Assembly: GCF_004135645.1 (NCBI RefSeq)
Contig: NZ_SDPW01000001.1
Span: 2,108,001-2,172,000 of the forward strand
Direction of reading: 5' to 3'
Length of the DNA stretch: 64,000 nt
From: Senegalimassilia faecalis
Lineage (GTDB): Bacteria; Actinomycetota; Coriobacteriia; Coriobacteriales; Eggerthellaceae
The notes under the pieces were generated by a model. The model saw only the letters and a program-made list of their open reading frames with translations. It was not told where the DNA came from and searched no databases. A program made the translations under genes and the position numbers. The first letter of the stretch is position 1, and each line of letters starts with the position of its first letter. Positions 59,832 through 64,000 of the stretch are shown one piece after another.

Positions 59832-60858
59832 CTTCCGCCCCCTTCTTCTCGAAAAACTCCAGCACGCGGATGGGGTTGATGTCGGCCTTGCACGCTTTCA
59901 CGCAGCGGCCGCACCCCACGCACAGCATGCGGTCGTACGTGGCCAGAAAACCGTTGAGCTTGTGGTACATGCGATGACGCACGCGCTCGCGCCCCGTGGG
60001 GCGGAAGTTGTGACCACCGGCCACCATGGCGAACTGCGGTGATGTGCACGCATCCCACACGCGCTGGCGCTCGCCCGCCTGCCCGTTGGGATCAAGCACG
60101 TCCTGGATGTCGAAGCAGAAGCACGTCGGGCACACCGCGGCGCACGCGTTGCAGGCCAAGCAGCGGTTGCCAAACTCTTCCCAGAACGGATCGGAATGAA
60201 ACGCGTCCATGAGCATGGCCACGTCTTGAATCTCGGGGATGTCAGGGTTGAACGCAGCCTGGCGCGCACGCGTAGCATGGCGGAACTCGATGCGGTCCTC
60301 GTCGGTAGCGTCGCGCAGGTCAACGGCAGATTCTAAAATGTTGGCCGCTTCCACGCTTGAAATGCTGACCAGGAATTTGTCGCCCAACCTGTGCAGGAAC
60401 AAATCATAGCCAAAGCGCGCTTCGTCGGCATCCCACAGGTTGCAGAAGCAATCGGCGTCGGGCGTGCACGACACGCCCACGATAATGGTGGCCTCGCGGC
60501 GCGCCTTATAGTACGGGTCAGGGTAGCGACCATCGCGAAACACCAGGTCAAGCCTGTTGATTGCGTTGATGTCGCACGCGTGCGCACCGAAAATGACGCG
60601 CGGGGTAACCTCTTCGGTGAAGTCAGCCACCTCGTTTTCTGCCGCGTCATAGCGCATAAGCGTCTCTCGCGGCGGCAAGAAGTAGCGTTTGGGCGATGCG
60701 AGCGTGGTGTCGTAAGCAAGGTCCATTTCCTCAGGCGAGGAGATGGGCTCGAACGAATAATGCGCATCGCGCTTCACGGGAGCCACAACCTCGTAGCTTT
60801 CCATGAATGCCGACACCAGGGCGGGAAGCTCGCTGGCGCCGAAAACTCGATAGAGCAT
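59821..60858 (-). CDS. Hydrogenase Fe-S (beta) subunit, anaerobic sulfite reductase A-like
   Basis: A 345-residue protein. The C-terminal half carries two 4Fe-4S motifs, CLACNACAAVCPTC and CVGCGRCVKACKAD. The N-terminal part (VIFGAHACDINAIN, DPYYKARREATIIVG) is typical of HydB/AsrA-like subunits. It is the first gene of the four-gene operon. The ATG at 60858 has only a weak GGA site, but upstream frame residues show no family similarity. Confidence 0.92.
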   Translation of the reverse strand: MLYRVFGASELPALVSAFMESYEVVAPVKRDAHYSFEPISSPEEMDLAYDTTLASPKRYFLPPRETLMRYDAAENEVADFTEEVTPRVIFGAHACDINAINRLDLVFRDGRYPDPYYKARREATIIVGVSCTPDADCFCNLWDADEARFGYDLFLHRLGDKFLVSISSVEAANILESAVDLRDATDEDRIEFRHATRARQAAFNPDIPEIQDVAMLMDAFHSDPFWEEFGNRCLACNACAAVCPTCFCFDIQDVLDPNGQAGERQRVWDACTSPQFAMVAGGHNFRPTGRERVRHRMYHKLNGFLATYDRMLCVGCGRCVKACKADINPIRVLEFFEKKGAEGAC

Positions 60859-60975
60859 GCTTTCATCCGTTTCTCGTCTTAAGCGAATGCTTGTAGCTCC
60901 AATACTTTTCAGGGAATGCGGACCTGATGCCGCGCGACCCACCGTTGCCGCAGCAGCATGCCCGCAAGCAAAACG

Positions 60976-61012
60976 AAAAGCCCCCTGCCCGCCAAGCGAA
61001 CAGGAGGCTTTG
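60976..61012 (-). terminator. Terminator after ndk
   Basis: AAAGCCTCCTG pairs with CAGGGGGCTTTT on the minus strand (one mismatch) and starts 25 bp after the ndk stop. Confidence 0.75.
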
Positions 61013-61036
61013 CTCACAAAGAAGTCCCTTTAAGAC

Positions 61037-61441
61037 TTACGCAAAGAAGATGCCGATTTCGCGCTCAGCGGACTCCGGGGAATCGGAGCCGTGAATCACA
61101 TTCTCGTCCATAATCAGGCCGAAATCGCCGCGAATCGTGCCGGGGGCCGCTTCCGCCGGATTAGTGGCACCCATGAGCGTGCGCACCTTGGCAACAGCGC
61201 CCTCGCCGGAGATGACCATCTTCACGACCGGGCCGGACGTGATGTAGGAGATCAGGCCGTCGTAGAACGGCTTGCCCTCGTGCTCGGCGTAATTGGCCTT
61301 GGCCTGGTCAAGCGTCACCATGCCCAGCTCCATGCGCTCGACGGTCAGGCCGGCGCGCTCGAAGCGGTTGACGATCTCGCCGATGTGGCCGTTGCGCACA
61401 CCGTCGGGCTTGATCATGCTGTAGGTCTTCTGGATAGCCAT
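61037..61441 (-). CDS. ndk: Nucleoside diphosphate kinase
   Basis: A 134-residue enzyme. The ATG at 61441 follows AGAAAGG. The active-site His is in ENVIHGSDSPESAEREI, and MIKPDGVRNGHIGEIV opens the fold. It transfers the gamma phosphate between NTPs and NDPs by a phospho-His intermediate. It is monocistronic. Confidence 0.97.
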   Translation of the reverse strand: MAIQKTYSMIKPDGVRNGHIGEIVNRFERAGLTVERMELGMVTLDQAKANYAEHEGKPFYDGLISYITSGPVVKMVISGEGAVAKVRTLMGATNPAEAAPGTIRGDFGLIMDENVIHGSDSPESAEREIGIFFA

Positions 61442-61644
61442 GTTCAATACCTTTCTTCCATCTGTTTATCCCAAGCGCCCTTGCGGGCGCAGGTTACCGT
61501 AAATCGTAAAACGTACGTTCATCAAGTGAAATGCCGCTGCATCGAGCGTTTTGCGCACTGGCACAGCCGCGCGCACGCCGTTAAGCGAAAGCCGGCCGGT
61601 AAGCAAACCCGCCGCACGCCCTACCTAACGAAGCGCCGCCCACG

Positions 61645-63036
61645 CTAGTTCTGGCTGGGGAAATACAGCTCGACGTTGCTGACTTTCCAACCGATCATGT
61701 CGCGCACCATGGACACCTTGTACTGCATCTGCCCGCCGCCCTCGGTAGACGCGGTGACGTAAGCCGTGGAGTCGGTCATGCTTTTCTCCACCGCGTTGAT
61801 GGTAGGCGCGGAATCCTTCACCAGCGCATCGGTCATGGATGCGGCCGAAGAATCGCTGACCTCGGCGGAATACAGCGAAGAGGCGTTATCGGGGTCGGCG
61901 AACAGCTGCGTGACCACGCTGTCCTGGCTGGGATAGCCCCAACCCTGCGTGTACATGAACACGCCGGCGCCGAAGGCCACAAGCACCAGCAAGACGATGA
62001 CGACGAGCACCTTCAGGCCCACGTTCTTGCGCTTGCGCTCCTGCTTGGCCACGCCGCGCGACCACTGCTCAAGCTCTTCGTCGGAAGCGCTGAAGAAACG
62101 GTCGTCGGCAGCTGCGGTGTCGTACTGGCCTGCCGCTTCCGGACCGTACGGGTCGGTGTAGTAGTACGGGCTGGGCTGGGCCTGCGTACCGTAAGGGTCC
62201 TGCTCGGCGTACATGCCCGAACCGTCAGCCGGCACATCGATGCCCGACGTGTCCGCCGCGCCCGCCGCTGCGGGTGCCGCACCGGAAACAGGCGCCATGA
62301 CCTGCGTGATCTCGGACGTGCCCTGGGCAACGGCCGCAATGGCGCGCTGGTAGTCAACGCTGGCGGAATCGGACAGGAAGTACGTCTTGTCGGCGATGGA
62401 CTGCTCGAAGGCGTTCACGGCCTTCTGCATCTGGCCCGTGGCCACATAGGCCTGGCCCAGGTTCGCGTACAGGCGGTTATGCATGGTGGGCTGCATGTCG
62501 AACTGCAGCGCGCTTTCGTACGATGCCACGGCGTCGGCCGGACGGTTGAGCGCCATGAAGCACACGCCCAGGTTCAGCAGCGCCTTCGTGGGATCGGGGT
62601 TGGCCTCGTCGAGCGCCGCGTTGCGGAACGCCATGCCGGCCTCGGCGGACTTGCCCATTTTCAGCAGCGCATTGCCCATGCCCGTGTAAGCCTTATACGA
62701 CGAATCGTACTTGGCGTCGGACACGGCGGCCTCGAAGTTCTGCACGGCGTTTTCGTAGTCGTGCAGCGCCGCATAAGCCATGCCCAGGTTGTAGTGCACC
62801 GCGCCGCGCGCATCGTAAGCCTCGTCGGCGATAGCCTGCGTATACGACTGGATAGCCTCGTTCGGCGCCTTCAGCTTCACAAGGCAGTTGCCGATCTGGT
62901 GGTGCAGCTGGCCCGCCTCACCAGGGGCGACAGGGTTCGCTGCATCCTGCAAGCACTGCTGGTACGCCTCAAGCGCGCCTTGATAATCCTTCTGCGCGTA
63001 GGCGCTTCGGGCTTGCTGGAATAGCTGATTGTTCAT
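61645..63036 (-). CDS. TPR-repeat membrane protein
   Basis: A 463-residue protein. Residues 1-235 form about six TPR units (YAQKDYQGALEAYQQCL; NLGMAYAALHDYENAVQNF; NLGQAYVATGQMQKAVNAFE). A Pro/Tyr-rich linker (about 255-315) precedes one membrane helix (about 345-367) and a 95-residue outer domain. The TPR part is thus cytoplasmic. It resembles scaffolding proteins of unknown role. It is 47 bp downstream of the cyclophilin gene and probably in its operon. Confidence 0.8.
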   Translation of the reverse strand: MNNQLFQQARSAYAQKDYQGALEAYQQCLQDAANPVAPGEAGQLHHQIGNCLVKLKAPNEAIQSYTQAIADEAYDARGAVHYNLGMAYAALHDYENAVQNFEAAVSDAKYDSSYKAYTGMGNALLKMGKSAEAGMAFRNAALDEANPDPTKALLNLGVCFMALNRPADAVASYESALQFDMQPTMHNRLYANLGQAYVATGQMQKAVNAFEQSIADKTYFLSDSASVDYQRAIAAVAQGTSEITQVMAPVSGAAPAAAGAADTSGIDVPADGSGMYAEQDPYGTQAQPSPYYYTDPYGPEAAGQYDTAAADDRFFSASDEELEQWSRGVAKQERKRKNVGLKVLVVIVLLVLVAFGAGVFMYTQGWGYPSQDSVVTQLFADPDNASSLYSAEVSDSSAASMTDALVKDSAPTINAVEKSMTDSTAYVTASTEGGGQMQYKVSMVRDMIGWKVSNVELYFPSQN

Positions 63037-63083
63037 CTGGATCCTTCGTTATCTCGACCGAATGCACGTACAAGGTGCGGCCG

Positions 63084-63617
63084 CTATTCGGCGGCATTCT
63101 CGATTTCGATGCCTTCGATCACATCGCCCACGCGCAGCTGCGCGATGACGTCTTTGCCCTCAATGGTCTGGCCGAACACAGTGTAGCCGGAGTCGAGCAT
63201 GGGCTGCGCGCCCAGGCACAGGTAGAACTGAGAGCCGGCCGAATCGGGGTTCTGGCTGCGAGCCATGGCCAGCGCGGCGTCGGCGTGATGGTTGTTCGGG
63301 TTCGTGGTGTACTCCTGCTTGATGCAGTAGCCCGGGCCGCCCGTGCCCAGGCCGGCGAACGGGTTGCCCGCCTTCGCGATGACTTCCTCAGGCGTGAGGT
63401 CGCGCGTGTTCGGGCAGCCGCCCTGGATGACGAAGCCGGGGACGTAGCGGTGGAACTTCAGGTTGTCGTAGAAGCCCTTCTGAGCCAGCTCAACGAAGTT
63501 GCCCACGTGGATGGGGGCGTCCTTACCCGCCAGCTGCACGCGGATGGTGCCCTTCGAGGTTTTGATGACGGCGATTTCCTCGCCCGTCGGCTGATATGCG
63601 GGAGTGTACAGTGCCAT
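63084..63617 (-). CDS. Cyclophilin-type peptidyl-prolyl isomerase
   Basis: A 177-residue protein; the ATG at 63617 follows AGAAAGGGG. The active-site blocks are FHRYVPGFVIQGG and AMARSQNPDSAGSQFYLCLG. No signal peptide is present, so it acts in the cytoplasm. It catalyses cis-trans isomerisation of prolyl bonds. It heads a probable two-gene operon with the TPR protein. Confidence 0.95.
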   Translation of the reverse strand: MALYTPAYQPTGEEIAVIKTSKGTIRVQLAGKDAPIHVGNFVELAQKGFYDNLKFHRYVPGFVIQGGCPNTRDLTPEEVIAKAGNPFAGLGTGGPGYCIKQEYTTNPNNHHADAALAMARSQNPDSAGSQFYLCLGAQPMLDSGYTVFGQTIEGKDVIAQLRVGDVIEGIEIENAAE

Positions 63618-63805
63618 GAGGCTTCCCCTTTCTTGCTTGGCGCGCGCCGGCATGCGCCGACCCGCTTTCGCGAAAACGCCCGCGCGAGGGCGGGCGTACG
63701 GTAACTAATTTCACACGACATTCAGTGTAGCAGCTTGGCATGCGCAGGTGCGCAAACCTGAAAACGCCGACGCGGAAAAACCGTAGAACCCACAAACCGA
63801 GCCGG

Positions 63806-64000
63806 TCAGCGAAAGAAGGCCACAGCGGCGACGCGGGCGGCGTAAGCGAGCGCGAAGGCCCCCGACAGCGCAAGCGTACGCCAAGCTGCCAAACGGAGCT
63901 GCGGCACAAGCGAACGCGCAGAAAGCGTGCAGGATTTCGAACTTTCCGGGCCTTTCTTCTTCGTTTTCGAGCCGAATTGGGACGTTTGGTACAAGATTTC
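63806..64000 (-). CDS. Possible C-terminus of a protein extending beyond the window
   Basis: An open frame runs from the window edge to a TGA at 63806, with a basic segment (SKTKKKGPESSK) then one hydrophobic stretch (LALSGAFALAYAARVAAVAF). No start with a Shine-Dalgarno is visible inside. It could be the end of a membrane protein or chance. Confidence 0.25.
   Translation of the reverse strand, partial: EILYQTSQFGSKTKKKGPESSKSCTLSARSLVPQLRLAAWRTLALSGAFALAYAARVAAVAFFR

Overview
The window is high-GC bacterial DNA with compact genes, mostly Shine-Dalgarno starts and intrinsic terminators between units. The gene content points to an anaerobic actinobacterium of the class Coriobacteriia (Eggerthellaceae-like): a Tat-exported molybdopterin oxidoreductase with NrfC/NrfD-type partners and a TorD chaperone, a cytosolic [NiFe] hydrogenase, rubrerythrin, NrdG, several radical-SAM or Fe-S proteins and short YtrA-type GntR regulators. 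This assignment is inferred from gene content; no rRNA or tRNA gene was seen.

Layout. 0-10 kb: a thioesterase, an SLC13-like permease, queA with an unusual duplicated leader ORF, a WYL regulator, ychF, a VOC protein, rubrerythrin and ilvE. 10-24 kb: transporters (NSS symporter, MacB/LolD-like ABC pair, YtrA-type GntR/ABC operon), a macrodomain-like protein, an aldo/keto reductase beside a LysR remnant, a PPP-like phosphatase and a CMD-cupin fusion behind a MerR-type promoter. 24-30 kb: a conjugation coupling-protein remnant, prfC, and an ArsR regulator with a nitroreductase. 30-34 kb: an internally deleted sirtuin and a damaged RiPP-like locus (ACG-repeat peptide, ferredoxin, radical SAM/SPASM enzyme with two in-frame stops), followed by an HxlR regulator and a 4Fe-4S aldo/keto reductase. 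34-48 kb: DMT transporter, DDAH-like hydrolase, SulP transporter with a leader terminator, an uncharacterised nuclease-like protein, a PNPOx-like protein, a methyltransferase, proC, an RmlD-like reductase with a DAACS symporter, nrdG and a flavodoxin-fold reductase. 48-64 kb is mostly minus strand: an oxidoreductase operon, a slipin/GntR/NrfD group, a four-gene hydrogenase operon in the order beta-gamma-delta-alpha, ndk, a TPR membrane protein and a cyclophilin.

The most unusual feature is a family of at least 14 intergenic elements at 10 loci. Each is bounded by inverted tips that read CGCGAAGTGCGTAGGTTG outward to inward. The distance across the GTGCGTAGG...CCTACGCAC core is 94, 104, 113, 114 or 124 bp, with nine copies at exactly 114, although interiors vary greatly. 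At three loci two elements are joined by a conserved linker of exactly 74 bp. Nothing in the window obviously mobilises them.

How the genes work together: the molybdoenzyme operon (catalytic, Fe-S, membrane, chaperone) and the hydrogenase operon fit H2- or quinol-linked anaerobic respiration. A GntR-type regulator between them has a matching half-operator at its own promoter and a full palindrome at the molybdoenzyme promoter, which suggests regulatory wiring between these neighbours.
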